Counted from the stretch's first letter, positions 38,764-48,475 are shown. The stretch: DNA of 49,440 bases from Streptomyces sp. SS1-1 (GCF_008973465.1 NZ_WBXN01000002.1:1-49440), one strand, 5' to 3'. A program made the numbers and translations. The notes: generated by a model not told the origin, from the sequence alone.

Positions 38764-40548
38764 TTGGCGAACGGCGTCTGGCACGAGGAACTCCAGCAAG
38801 TCCTCGCACTCGACAAGGACGACCTCGGTCTCCCCCGCGACAGCAGACACCTCGTGCCCGATTTGATCGACGCGCTACTTCGCCCGATTGCCGAACGCGA
38901 CCGGTTCCTGCTGCAGTGCGTCGAAAGCCAGGCGGGTCGCGTGTGCAAGGCAGAGCAGAACGGCGTGCAGAGCCGTTTCATGTACGTCCGGAAGCATCGC
39001 GGACCCGATGGCCTGGTGCGCTTACGGGCGGCGCACCTGCCCACGTCCCACGAGATGACGCCGGAGGAAAGCGACCGGCACAAGGCCATGAAGGAGTTCG
39101 TGGCCCGGACCTGTGACGCGGCCGGCATCCGGTACGACGTGGAGAAGGCGACCAAGTTCCGAACGTCCCGGCCGGACGTGACCGTCATCGGTGATGGAGG
39201 GCTGAATCTGGGATGCGAGGCGCAGTACTACAACGCCAGCTCCGGGACGGTCCTGCGCCGGTCCCGAGCACACGCCAGCGCCGGGCTCACCGCCAACTGG
39301 ATCACTGACAACGACAAGTTCCATCTCGTCGACCGAGCGAACTGGATGCTGACCCGGCCGGCGACGTGGCGGCAGATCAGCAATGCCATCGATCTTCCGC
39401 TGATGGGCGGATACCGCGTTCTCGTCGAGTGGGCCTGTACAGCGGCGGCCGAACGTCCGTGCCCCGACGGGCTGGCGAAGACTGGCTGCGGCCGGGTGCA
39501 CCTGCAGTGGGACACCCCCCGGCGGCTGGACGACGAAGGTACGGGCTGGACCGGGGCAGCCGGAAACACCCGGGGTGTCACCGTCGGCCAGACGCTGATC
39601 GGCGCGGCCACCGGAGCCGTGGTGCCGCTCTTCATCCCCTCACAACGCAGCCCGCGGGCTGGGGCATACATGTGGGTGCCTGCCCGGGACCGGACCACGT
39701 GGTCCGGGTACCGGCCGATCGAAGAGCCGCCTGTGGAGGGAGTCGTCGAACCTGGCGACGCGATCCACTTCTCGGATGAGGAGGCGGAGCTGTCCTGCCG
39801 ATTCGGAGAGGAAAAGTGGACGCCAAGCGCACCGTTGCCCCGACGCGGTCTCGCGCAGCTCTCCATCACTGTCGACAGGCCCCAGTCTTCCGTGCACCCA
39901 GCCGCGGCGGAGCTCGCGCCGCATCGTGTACCGCTGGTCCTTCGCCAGCCGCAACCCGCGGAGGGCGAGACCGGGGCTTTCCGACGTGACCAGGCGGCAC
40001 AGCCCATCCCGCCCTTGGGCGCAGAGCCGGGTACCTGTCCAACCCCGGCTGCGCGGCTGCCGTCACAGCTGGTCAGCACCCCCACTGCAGAGAACCGACA
40101 AGCCCCTCAGGACGCGCCCAGCACAGGCACGCCGAAAGACGAACCAGATTCGAACACACCCATTGTTTCGGCCATGGCTGAGACGCGCTTTCCCAGCGAC
40201 CTGCTCGCCGCCCGGACCCGCCTGAACCAGGCCACCGCGGAGCTGTCAGCGCTGCTGCGAACCCTGCCCTGGTCGGTGGAACCCCTAGATGGCTGGCCCG
40301 GTATCGAACACCCTCATACCAAAGAGGCCACCGAAGGCCGGGATCCCAGCCCAGGATGGACCAACGAGCAGAAGGCCGCCGTCGCCCGGCTGCGCCGGGA
40401 GTGCTTCGAACTGTCCGCAACTGTCGCTACTCACTCTTACTGGGATGCCTTCCAGGGCGAGGACGTGGTCAAGGAACGGATGCGACTCAGAGCTGCCTCC
40501 CGCCCCGAGATGACGATGACCACAGCGGGCCTGAGCCCGGCTGTCTGA
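38764..40548 (+). CDS. CoiA-like PD-(D/E)xK nuclease-domain protein
   Basis: About 594 residues from TTG 38764 with AAGGCGG upstream; the start is uncertain. The nuclease-like core is at about 100-190: HKAMKEFVARTC, RTSRPDVTVIGDGG with D138, then CEAQYYNAS with E152-x-Q154, and HASAGLTANWITDND. This layout matches competence protein CoiA-type nucleases, which bind or cut single-stranded DNA. The rest is long and mostly unrecognised, ending in a helical part. A TTA codon encodes Leu87 (39022). The role on a plasmid is unclear, perhaps DNA processing or defence. Confidence 0.6.
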   Translation: MANGVWHEELQQVLALDKDDLGLPRDSRHLVPDLIDALLRPIAERDRFLLQCVESQAGRVCKAEQNGVQSRFMYVRKHRGPDGLVRLRAAHLPTSHEMTPEESDRHKAMKEFVARTCDAAGIRYDVEKATKFRTSRPDVTVIGDGGLNLGCEAQYYNASSGTVLRRSRAHASAGLTANWITDNDKFHLVDRANWMLTRPATWRQISNAIDLPLMGGYRVLVEWACTAAAERPCPDGLAKTGCGRVHLQWDTPRRLDDEGTGWTGAAGNTRGVTVGQTLIGAATGAVVPLFIPSQRSPRAGAYMWVPARDRTTWSGYRPIEEPPVEGVVEPGDAIHFSDEEAELSCRFGEEKWTPSAPLPRRGLAQLSITVDRPQSSVHPAAAELAPHRVPLVLRQPQPAEGETGAFRRDQAAQPIPPLGAEPGTCPTPAARLPSQLVSTPTAENRQAPQDAPSTGTPKDEPDSNTPIVSAMAETRFPSDLLAARTRLNQATAELSALLRTLPWSVEPLDGWPGIEHPHTKEATEGRDPSPGWTNEQKAAVARLRRECFELSATVATHSYWDAFQGEDVVKERMRLRAASRPEMTMTTAGLSPAV

Positions 40549-40599
40549 GCCGTACGGCGCAGGGCATGTCCTACATCTACCCGCCCTCTGTGCGAAAGG

Positions 40600-40752
40600 T
40601 GCTGGGTTGGTGGGTGGTGGTGTGGTGGCTGGTTGGTGTGTTGGTCTGGGAGTTTTGGGTTCGCTCGGTCGGTTGGTTTGGTCGGTGGGCGTCGGGATTC
40701 CTGATGGGTGCGGGGTATCCCGGAGGGGGTGTGGCGAGGTCGGGGGGTGGGT
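40600..40752. other. Strongly G/T-rich strand upstream of the recombinases
   Basis: The plus strand is almost free of A and C over long stretches, with many GG runs separated by one to three bases (about 40600-40690). It has G-quadruplex potential. It could be an end of the recombinase element or a regulatory region. Confidence 0.5.
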
Positions 40753-41826
40753 GTGGTGTTGCGGGTGGTGCAGTCGTCCGGGCCAGGGACCGGTGGGCGG
40801 TCGGGCCCGGGTGGGTTGGATGGGGAGTTGGTGGACCGGTTCGTCCTCGCGGGGGCGGGGGCGGGGGTTTCGGATCGGTCGCTGGCGGAGGACCGTCAGG
40901 TCCTCATGGAGTTCGCTGCCTTTGTGGGCGCAGGCTTGTGGACGGTGCGGCCGGCGGTGGTGGATGGCTGGCTGGTGTATTTGCGTGGGGTGCGGGGGTT
41001 GGCGCGGGCGACGGTGTATGACCGGGCCAACACGGTCGCCCGGTTCTACGGCTTTGTGCTGGCCCGCTGTCAGCAGGAGGTGTATGCCCGTACGGGGTGG
41101 GTGGTGGTGCAGCCGGTTGATGAGTTCAACCGGCCCCGGCACACCGATTACGGGATGGTCCGGGTTCCGCCGTCGGTGGCGGAGGTGGCGGGCTTGTTCG
41201 ACGGCTGGCGGGGGCAGGTGGCGGGTGCGCGGAAGTATCTGCCGGCGGCCCGTAATTATGTGGTGGCGTCGTTGTGGCGGCGGGCGGGCCTGCGGATCAA
41301 TGAGTCGGTGATGCTGGATGTGGCGGACTGGCGGCCGGAGTTGGGCGGGTTCGGGAAGCTGCATGTGCGGTTCGGCAAGGGCAGCATGGGGCGGGGGCCC
41401 CGGGCTCGGCTGGTGCCGGGTATCGATGGGGTGGATGTGCTGCTGCAGTGGTGGCTGACGGAGCTGCGTCCGCGGTTCGGTGACGATCTGGGTGCGGCGG
41501 GTGCCCCGTTGTTTCCGAGTGAGCGGCGCCGGCCGGACGGCCGGCCGTCCCGGGTGGCGGCGTCGAGTCTGCGTGCGGCACTGGCGGGGGCTGTGCTGCA
41601 TCATCTGCCCGCGTGGGCGGGCCGGTTGACCCCGCACACGCTGCGCCATTTCTGTGCGTCGTCGCTGTATGAGCGGGGGGTGGATCTCAAGGCGATCCAG
41701 GAGTTGCTCGGGCATGAGTGGCTGGTGACGACGACCCGCTACGTCCATGTGCGCAGCGAGCACATCGAGCAGGCGTGGGTGCGGGCGAACGCGCGGGTGG
41801 CTTCTCGTCTGGGGGTGGGCGGCTGA
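40753..41826 (+). CDS. Tyrosine recombinase (integrase family)
   Basis: About 357 residues from GTG 40753; the start is uncertain because several GTG codons are close together. N-terminal SAM-like core-binding domain (LAEDRQVLMEFAAFVGAGLW). The catalytic domain has a complete set: Arg in AGLRINESVML, Lys in FGKGSMGRG, His-x-x-Arg in LTPHTLRHFCASSL, His in LLGHEWL and Tyr in TRYVHV. It should be active in site-specific recombination. The stop overlaps the next ATG, making a three-gene coupled unit. Codon third positions favour G, unlike the C-rich genes downstream. Confidence 0.92.
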   Translation: MVLRVVQSSGPGTGGRSGPGGLDGELVDRFVLAGAGAGVSDRSLAEDRQVLMEFAAFVGAGLWTVRPAVVDGWLVYLRGVRGLARATVYDRANTVARFYGFVLARCQQEVYARTGWVVVQPVDEFNRPRHTDYGMVRVPPSVAEVAGLFDGWRGQVAGARKYLPAARNYVVASLWRRAGLRINESVMLDVADWRPELGGFGKLHVRFGKGSMGRGPRARLVPGIDGVDVLLQWWLTELRPRFGDDLGAAGAPLFPSERRRPDGRPSRVAASSLRAALAGAVLHHLPAWAGRLTPHTLRHFCASSLYERGVDLKAIQELLGHEWLVTTTRYVHVRSEHIEQAWVRANARVASRLGVGG

Positions 41827-42149
41827 TGCGCTGGGAGCTGAGGGCGCGGGCTGTCGAGCGGGGGATTGTCACGGCCGCGGAGATGCGCCGCCGGCTGGCC
41901 GGCCAGGGGCTGAGGGTCAGCGCGGGCAAGATGTCCCATCTGTGGTCGGGCAGGCCCCTGACGGTCCGCCTTGAGGATCTGGATGTCTTCTGCGCGGTGC
42001 TGGCCTGCCGGCCGTCGGATCTGCTGGTGCCGGAGGAACCCGCCCCGCCGCCTCACTTCGCTCCTGCGGCCGGCCACCAGCCGGCCGCGCCGCCTTTTCT
42101 GCCCGCGGCCGCAGGGCTCTCCCGGACGCGTCTGGTGCCGCCGCTGTGA
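41826..42149 (+). CDS. Small XRE-type regulator of the recombinase unit
   Basis: 107 residues, ATG overlapping the recombinase stop. HTH domain (about 8-65): TAAEMRRRLAGQGLRVSAGK, then SHLWSGRPLTVRLEDLDVF and CRPSDLLVPEE. The tail is Pro/Ala-rich. It overlaps the next start codon, so all three genes are probably made together. It may regulate the unit or act as a directionality factor. Confidence 0.8.
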   Translation: MRWELRARAVERGIVTAAEMRRRLAGQGLRVSAGKMSHLWSGRPLTVRLEDLDVFCAVLACRPSDLLVPEEPAPPPHFAPAAGHQPAAPPFLPAAAGLSRTRLVPPL

Positions 42150-43879
42150 AAGGTCCGGCGCGTGCCAGGGCGAGGTGCGGGGTGTGTGGGGTGCGGCCGC
42201 CGGCGATGGCGCGGGTGGAGTTCTGTTTCACGTGCTGGCCGGGCGGGCCGGTGGCGGCGCCGCCGTGTCTGCGCTGCGGGTCGTCCCGTCTGTTCTGGGC
42301 TGCGGGGCTGTGCATGCGCTGCCACCCGGGCGCGATCCCGCCGCCGGATTCGTGTACCGGCTGCCTGGCCTGGGGTGCGACACGGAATCTGGGCTGGCGG
42401 TGCAAGGGCTGCGCTTCCTGGTGCCGCAAATACACCCGTATCGGCCCCTGCGCGGTGTGCGCGCATACGGCGGTCCTGGACGCCGACGGGGTGTGCCGGC
42501 TGTGCCGCAAGCAGACCGCCTTGATCCGCAGCCCGCACGCGCGCACCCCCTACAGCGAGGTCGCGCGCAGTGGGCAGCAGCTGTTCATCGCTGATCTGTT
42601 CTCCAGCCGCCACCGCGGCGCTGCGATGACCGCGCCCGCTCCCTCTCGCCCCCTCCCGGCACCGCCGCCGGCGTACCGCCAGTTGTTGCTCTTCACCGCC
42701 GCCCGCACCCTCAGCCGCCGCGGCGGCTTCCGGGGCCTGGCCGAGCGCGCCGACCCTCACCTGGCCGCCTGGGTGGACCGGTTCACCATCGAGCGGGCCG
42801 CCCGCCACGGGTGGAGCCGGGATCTGACCTGGCGCGTGAGGACCGGCGTCACCATCATTCTCGGCTTCCTCACCGCTCCCGGCGCGGCCGTCACCGCCGA
42901 CGACCTCGCGGTTCTGACGGAGGCGAACCTGCCCCACGCGCACGTCACGGACGTCCTCGAGGCGGCCGGCCTCCTGGCCGACGACGACCGTGTTCCCACC
43001 CTCACCGCCTGGGCCGCCTCACGCATCACCCACCTGCCCGCCGCGATGGCCGGTGAGGTGTGGGCCTGGTACGCCGTCATGCGAGACGGCCACGCCACCA
43101 TGCCGCGGCGCCGGCCCCGCTCCGAGACCACCACCCGACTCCACCTGCGCTGGGCCCTGCCCGCCCTCACCCAGTGGGCCGCCCAGGGAAAGACGTCCCT
43201 GCGTGAGATCACCCCCGCCGACGTCCGTGCCGTGCTCCCCGCAGCCGGTGCCGCACGCACTCAGATGGGCCAGGGTCTGCGCTCGCTCTTCCGTGTCCTC
43301 AAAGCCCACCGCCGCGTCTTCACCAACCCCGCCAGCAAGATCAAGACCGCTCACCCGGACCCCACCATCCCGATGCCGCTGCGCGTGGACCACGTCCGCC
43401 ACGCCCTCACCTCAACCGACCCTGCCCAGGCCCTGCTGTGCGCCCTGATCGCCTTCCACGCTCTGTCCGCACACCAGCTGCAACACCTCCAGCTCACCCA
43501 CCTGCACGGCGCCCGCCTCGACGTCGACGGCCGCACGATCACCCTCGCCGACCCGGTCCGCGATCGCCTGGCCTCCTACCTCGAGCATCGCCGCCGGCAC
43601 TGGCCCGACACCGCCAACCCGCACCTGTTCGTACACTTCCGCAGCGCCAACACCACCACGCACGTCGGCCACCGATGGATCAACCTGCACCTCGGCCCCC
43701 ACCTGACCTGCCGCTCCCTGCGCAACGACCGCCTGCTCCACGAAGCCCTCGCCACCGAAGGCGACGCCAAACGACTCGGGGACCTGTTCGGCATCAGCAC
43801 CCGCACCGCCCACCGCTACGCCAGCACCATCAGCCACCCCGACCTCCAGCGCCCGCAACCGGGTCATTCCCACCCGTAA
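42146..43879 (+). CDS. Zinc-rich protein fused to a degenerate tyrosine recombinase
   Basis: 577 residues. Residues 1-130 contain about nine CxxC/CxxH pairs (CGVC, CFTC, CLRC, CMRCH, CTGC, CKGC, CAVC, CRLC), so several zinc ribbons. Residues 170-575 have a tyrosine-recombinase layout with a core-binding domain and a C-terminal domain, but the first catalytic Arg is replaced (HALSAHQLQHL) and the GH motif is FGISTRT. CRSLRND and a late HRYAS remain. It is probably non-catalytic, helping the first recombinase bind DNA. Codon bias switches from G-ending to C-ending near 42600, suggesting a fusion. Confidence 0.75.
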   Translation: MKGPARARARCGVCGVRPPAMARVEFCFTCWPGGPVAAPPCLRCGSSRLFWAAGLCMRCHPGAIPPPDSCTGCLAWGATRNLGWRCKGCASWCRKYTRIGPCAVCAHTAVLDADGVCRLCRKQTALIRSPHARTPYSEVARSGQQLFIADLFSSRHRGAAMTAPAPSRPLPAPPPAYRQLLLFTAARTLSRRGGFRGLAERADPHLAAWVDRFTIERAARHGWSRDLTWRVRTGVTIILGFLTAPGAAVTADDLAVLTEANLPHAHVTDVLEAAGLLADDDRVPTLTAWAASRITHLPAAMAGEVWAWYAVMRDGHATMPRRRPRSETTTRLHLRWALPALTQWAAQGKTSLREITPADVRAVLPAAGAARTQMGQGLRSLFRVLKAHRRVFTNPASKIKTAHPDPTIPMPLRVDHVRHALTSTDPAQALLCALIAFHALSAHQLQHLQLTHLHGARLDVDGRTITLADPVRDRLASYLEHRRRHWPDTANPHLFVHFRSANTTTHVGHRWINLHLGPHLTCRSLRNDRLLHEALATEGDAKRLGDLFGISTRTAHRYASTISHPDLQRPQPGHSHP

Positions 43880-43979
43880 CGCCGACCGGTCTTGCGCCCG
43901 GGGCCGCTCCTGCCACCACCGGACGGCATCGGGTAGCAGAGCTTGAACGCGGAGGTCCGTGTCGTGTGTCTGTGGTCGC

Positions 43980-45136
43980 TCAGCGGCGGTTGGTCAGGCG
44001 GCTGTCGTTCCAGAAGAAGTACGGGTCGTGTCCCAGGACGTGCGCGGTACGCAGGTGCCGGCGGAGCATCGAAGCCCGCGGAAAGGATGAGGGAAGCCAG
44101 CCGTAGTGCTGCATGTCGGGGCGGATAGCCCCTTGGATGGGATAGATGGCCCGGTAGTAGGGCAGCGTGTCGACGAAGAAGAGGACGCCGCCTGCGGAGA
44201 GAGTGACGCTGCTCAGCGTTCTCTCGATGAGGTAGTAGTCGAAGATCTTCTCAAGCGAGGCGACGGTCGAGGCCTCCAACTGCTGAGGCTCCATCCCCAT
44301 CGGTCCTGCGGTGTAGAGCTGCACGAGGGTCTGCCAGCACTGCTGGGACATGGGGTTAGTCAGGTACTGCTCCAGGAGTTCAGGCCCCTGCCGCTGGATC
44401 CTGTCCATCTCGCCCTGCAGGTTGTGCAACTCCCGCTCGTAGTGCTGGTTGAACCGGTGGCTGGCTGTTGAGAAGTCCAGTCGTGCCTGGACTTGGGCCC
44501 GTTGGGAAGCGATCTGGCGAAGGTCCGACAGATGGATGTTCAGCAGTCGGCTCACGACCGTCGGCCTGGACCGGAACAGGATGGCCAGGCCGTGCGCTTC
44601 GGCCGTTGTGTCCTCGACCGGTGCGAAGGCCCCCGGCTTGAGCGCCTGCGCCACCACGTCACTCAGCAGAGAGGTGGCGAGCCTCAGACGTGTCTCGACT
44701 GCGGGGATGCGCCTGAAAGCGCTGTGGAGCCTGGTGTGATCCACGTGGAAGACCCCCGCCAGGTCCCAGATGATCCCGGCACGCCGTTTGGGCAGGGCTC
44801 CGTCGAGCTCGATCCGGCGATAGGTGTTCACTGCGACCCAAGCCTGGACGCAACCTCGCTCATGGTCAGCCCGCGCGCCACCCGCAGGTCGCAGAGCTGG
44901 ATGTCGCTGGTCAGCAGAGCGGTGGCCGGCACTTTTACAGAGGCGGCGAGCTGCGCAAGGCGCACCGGGGAGGGACTGCTGCGGCCGTTCTCGTAGCTGA
45001 GAATCAGTGCCTTGGACGTGCCGACGCTGCGTGCCAGGCAGGCAGCGGTCAGCGTATGGCCGTGCTCCTCGCATTTAGCCTCTAAACGGGCGGACTTCAG
45101 GGCCGCGCCGTCGAAGCCTGTGACACCCCGTGCCAT
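43980..45136 (-). pseudogene. XRE-type regulator split by a frameshift near 44838
   Basis: The N-terminal part from ATG 45136 (AGGA upstream) reads a first HTH (TAACLARSVGTSKALILSYE) and the start of a second, GLTMSEVASRLG, then stops at 44828. The -1 frame resumes exactly inside that second HTH with VAVNTYRRIELDGALPKRR and runs to 43980 with a 240-residue helical domain of unknown family. One missing G in the GGG run near 44837-44839 explains it. A GTG overlapping the stop could restart translation. A TTA codon lies in the first part. It is either disrupted or a coupled two-protein arrangement. Confidence 0.7.
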
Positions 45137-45488
45137 GGCATCCTGACCAATCGTGGAACTGCTTAAGTGCATGGAGGCTCACCATGCTGCCTTGTGAGGC
45201 GGCTCTGCGTGAGGCGTAATACCGCAGCCTGATTGTAGGCGGGAGCCTCAGTTGGGTACTGTTGAGATGCAAAAGATGGTTGGCATGAGAGCGCTGACTC
45301 CCCATGCTGGGAGCCATGTGCAACCCTGCACATGGAACCAAAAGCTCGGATGCGCCCCCTGGCCGGGGGTACTCATCTGTTGCAGAAAACCAAGATGCCG
45401 CGTGCCCTCCCCTGCCACGGTTCGAGCACACGGCACCTTGTCCGACCAGAAGCGGTCTCGGCTGTTGGCGCAGCCGGGACCGTTTTCG
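45137..45488. other. Gap without a supported gene
   Basis: About 350 bases, presumably holding the promoter of the leftward XRE gene. A weak GC-rich hairpin lies near 45355-45372. Nothing else is recognised. Confidence 0.4.
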
Positions 45489-45626
45489 TTACGGCCAGAG
45501 CCACTCGAACAGCGCGCGAACTGCAGCCGCAATGGCCGCCTTCAGCGCCAGTCGGGTAAGCCGCCGGCGGTAACGCTTCTTGCCGGGCTCCTTCTCGCCC
45601 GCGGGGGGCGAGCTTTCGACCGACAT
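45489..45626 (-). CDS. 45-residue cationic amphipathic peptide
   Basis: ATG 45626 with an excellent AAAGGAGG nine bases upstream. The first 15 residues are polar, then KKRYRRRLTRLALKAA and IAAAVRALFEWLWP form a strongly basic amphipathic helix with an aromatic end. Such peptides are typical of small membrane-active or membrane-anchoring proteins. No antitoxin, export or immunity gene is apparent. It stands alone on this strand between two gaps. Confidence 0.65.
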   Translation of the reverse strand: MSVESSPPAGEKEPGKKRYRRRLTRLALKAAIAAAVRALFEWLWP

Positions 45627-45754
45627 GGTCGTCCTCCTTTCCCGGGTTCGGTCGACCCGCGCGGAGTCGGCCGGGCCCCTCGATGGGAAGGAGTGGGAAC
45701 CATCGTAGCGGCATCCACAGGCGTCAATTCCGAGACACATACCGCACCTCTCCT

Positions 45755-45925
45755 CTACGCGCGCAGATCAGCAGTGAGAACGAACTCACCAGCCAGATCA
45801 GGCTCCTGAGCACACGTCACCAGGACCCGCTCTCGCGCGAAAACGATCAAAAGGCGCAACAACACGAGCCGCTCTGCGCTCCACATGCCCTGGACCGAAC
45901 GTAAACAAAGGGCCGAGAAGATCAT
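45755..45925 (-). CDS. Possible small membrane protein
   Basis: 56 residues from ATG 45925. Contains ERLVLLRLLIVFARERVLVT and QEPDLAGEFVLTADL, more protein-like than random, but the ribosome site is weak. It is downstream of the single-pass protein gene on the same strand. Confidence 0.35.
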   Translation of the reverse strand: MIFSALCLRSVQGMWSAERLVLLRLLIVFARERVLVTCAQEPDLAGEFVLTADLRA

Positions 45926-46087
45926 CGGCTTGTTCCCGCTGTTCCCACGCGACAAGAGCGTCGCCAGCTGTCGGATGGCGACGGGCCTCCACCACGAGCC
46001 AGGCCCCTGCTCCGGCCATACGGACCTACAAACGCGACGCGCAGCCACTGTCCGCCTGTCCGCCCAGGCGCCCAGGACCGGCTGCGG

Positions 46088-46417
46088 TCATGGAGGTGAT
46101 CCGGGCGGCGGATCCGTCCGCGCCGCCGTCTCGACGGCCGGTGCGTCGGTGGGGGGTGGGGTGGCCTTGCGTACGCGTTCGAGGTGGCCCAAGCCTTCTG
46201 CCGCCCCGGTGACTTGACTGAGAAGACGGTCTTCGTGCCGGCGCCGCATCGACTCCGTACGAAAGCGGGAGAAAGCCGCGAGGGCCTCGCTCACGCTCTG
46301 GCTCACCGCAGTGAGCACTCGAGGCAGCGCGAGGGCAAGCACGACCCACACGGGGAGTACTGCCAGGCCTGCGAGCGCGGTGGGGCTGAGGCTGTCAGGG
46401 ATGAGGGGCGCGGTCAC
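46088..46417 (-). CDS. Single-pass membrane protein
   Basis: 109 residues from GTG 46417 with GGAG seven bases upstream. Membrane segment about 12-34 (ALAGLAVLPVWVVLALALPR), then a charged helix with SEALAAFSRFRTESMRRRHE and a Pro-rich tail. Function unknown. Confidence 0.6.
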   Translation of the reverse strand: MTAPLIPDSLSPTALAGLAVLPVWVVLALALPRVLTAVSQSVSEALAAFSRFRTESMRRRHEDRLLSQVTGAAEGLGHLERVRKATPPPTDAPAVETAARTDPPPGSPP

Positions 46418-46957
46418 GTCGGAACTCCACAAAGACAAGGCGGGCCAGAGACGGAGGCTTCACCCACTGGTGCGTTCAAGCAGCGGTTGGACAGTGCCAA
46501 AGCAGGAGAATCCTTGGCACGCACTGTGATCGAGTCAGGTGTTAGCGGCGCAAGCCCGCAGCGGAGCAGGAACATTGACACGACGCGCCCTATCCGAGGC
46601 AGGCTGGTGCGGGCCGCTACACGAGTACCGGCCTAGCCGCGCGACCAGCGGCACCCGGACCCGCACCGAGCCCATGACACGCGGTGATCAGGATCAGGGT
46701 GAGGAGGCCGATCGAGTCACCGGTCAGCGAGGGAATCCGCTCGCGTCCTGGCAGGGCATATAGATGCCGCAGGCCCCCGGGGGATCAGCCATGACATCCC
46801 CCGGGGCCCCTCGGGGGCCGCATCGTCCAACGCCGCCGTCCCATAGGGGCCGACTGCGTTCTCCTGACAGTGGTGCGTTGCTGTGCGTCGCGGCCCTGTT
46901 GTCAGTGCCCGGGAGCACAATGATGAGAAGTCACTCACCTGGAGCAACAGGAGCAGG
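46418..46957. other. Gap with a terminator-like hairpin
   Basis: About 540 bases with no supported gene. It contains a strong GC hairpin at 46772-46808. The remainder shows scattered short frames without ribosome sites. Confidence 0.45.
46772..46808. terminator. GC-rich hairpin
   Basis: Arms GGCCCCCGGGGGAT (46772-46785) and ATCCCCCGGGGCC (46796-46808) pair with one bulge around a 10-base loop. Confidence 0.55.
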
Positions 46958-48396
46958 ATGGACAGGCGCCTCATCCGTACCGCGGTCTTCGGCAGCCCGG
47001 ACTCTGACGAGCCAGCTCTGTGTCCTGAGACCCCTGAGGAACTGGATGCTTTCCGGCGTGAGCACGAAGACGTCACCATCTGGTGCGGCACCATGTTCGA
47101 GGGCGGGTGTGGCCGTCAGCTCATGACCAGGCGGTGCACCGACAAGATCTGCCACTTCGCCCACTACGGAAGCGGCGGGGAAGGCCATCAGTGCGGCCGC
47201 AAGGAGCGCGGTAAGGACAGCGCCGACCATCTCTTCGCCAAGGCCCACTTTGGCGTCCTGGCTGCGTGAGCTCGGCATCGCTGCCGAGTTCACCTACCCC
47301 GAGCCGCGCGGGTCCGCTGTGGTGATCCGCTTGGAGGACGGACGGTCACTCCTGGTCCACCTCGACCGAAACCGACCCGTCGCCTGGAACAACGAGGCGT
47401 GGGAGACCATTCTGGGGCCCGGCGTACGCATGGCCCGGGCGTGCTTGCCCAGCGCGGCTACGTCCACCGGATCCGCTTCGACGACCGTCCCGAGGGCGGC
47501 CGCCACATGCAATTCGGCACCGAGCTCCCCGGCGAGGCACCACCTGGGGCAGCCTGGTCGACGCCGTCCTGACCCCCGAGAACCTGTGCTCCACACGACC
47601 AAGCCCGCCGCCATCCACGCGCCGGCCCCCGCTGTACAGCAGGTGACCGCTCCGGCGGGGCGGGCGATCGTGACCGTAGCCCCCTCCACCGCCCACACCG
47701 CGTCCGTGGCGCGGCAGGCCGATTCCGTCCGGCGGGCGCTCCTTCGTCTCGACATCGCCCTGCGTGACCATCCAAGGGGAGTCCTGCCCGCAGTGGAGAC
47801 CATCCGGCGGCTCCTGGAGGCCGACCAGGAACCGCACGAAGCGGCAAGGCTGCGCATCGCCCTGGGCCGCGGTGAGCGCTGGCTGGAGGAGCGCGCACGG
47901 CGTCGGCGGGCTGTCGTGGAACGGCTTCAGGAACGGCCGGCCCTGAGTTGTACAGGCAGGCCGCTGAGCTGATGAAGGACCCCGACGCCTCGGCAGAGGA
48001 AAGGGAGATCGTCGCTGCCGTCGAGGCCCGAGCCCGGCGTGTTCAGGAGCAGGAGCGAGCGGCCCGGGAGCAGGAGAGGCCGCCAGGCGCGAAGCCGAGG
48101 ACCGTGAGAGGGCAGAGCGGCGCGCAACTGCAGAACGCGAATGGGCCGAGAGAGCAGAAAGGCGCGCAGCCGAGAAGGCAGAGGCCAAAGAACGCTCCGT
48201 CCTCCAGGCCCGCGTGGAGAAGGCGCAGAAACTCGCTCCGGCCGTCCGCGGTGCGTTGAAGAAGGCGGCCCGCGAGCAACGCACCACCACCTGGTCGGAA
48301 ATCCAGCAGAAGACCGGCTTGCACCAGCTGGGTCGCCTCGACCACGAGGACAAGGTGGAACTGCTGTCGCTCGTGGAGAGCGAACACCGCCCCTGA
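46958..48396 (+). pseudogene. Multiply frameshifted CoiA-like gene
   Basis: ATG 46958 with AGGAG upstream reads a cysteine-rich start (CGTMFEGGCGRQLMTRRC, then ICHFAHYGS and DHLFAKAH) up to about 47247, where an extra T moves the frame to LASWLRELGIAAEFTYPEP. Protein-like sequence then hops frames near 47435 (VLAQRGYVHRIRFDDRPEGG), 47545 (TTWGSLVDAVLTPEN), 47600, 47940 (ELYRQAAELMKDPDASAEE) and 48080 (RREAEDRERAERR), ending SLVESEHRP at 48394-48396. The FAH and HLFAKAH parts recall CoiA-like proteins with a zinc ribbon. Changes are almost all single-base indels, so sequencing error is possible. Confidence 0.7.
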
Positions 48397-48475
48397 CACC
48401 CCCCTGTGGTCAGCTCTTCTCGCCGCTGACGGGGACAGCGCCGCGCTACGCCTCCACCGCGACGTCTCGCCCGTC

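Noticed and set aside
40285..41763. Leftward open frame opposite the tyrosine recombinase
   Set aside because: His/Pro/Arg-rich shadow of a G/T-rich strand; the recombinase motifs are all on the plus strand.
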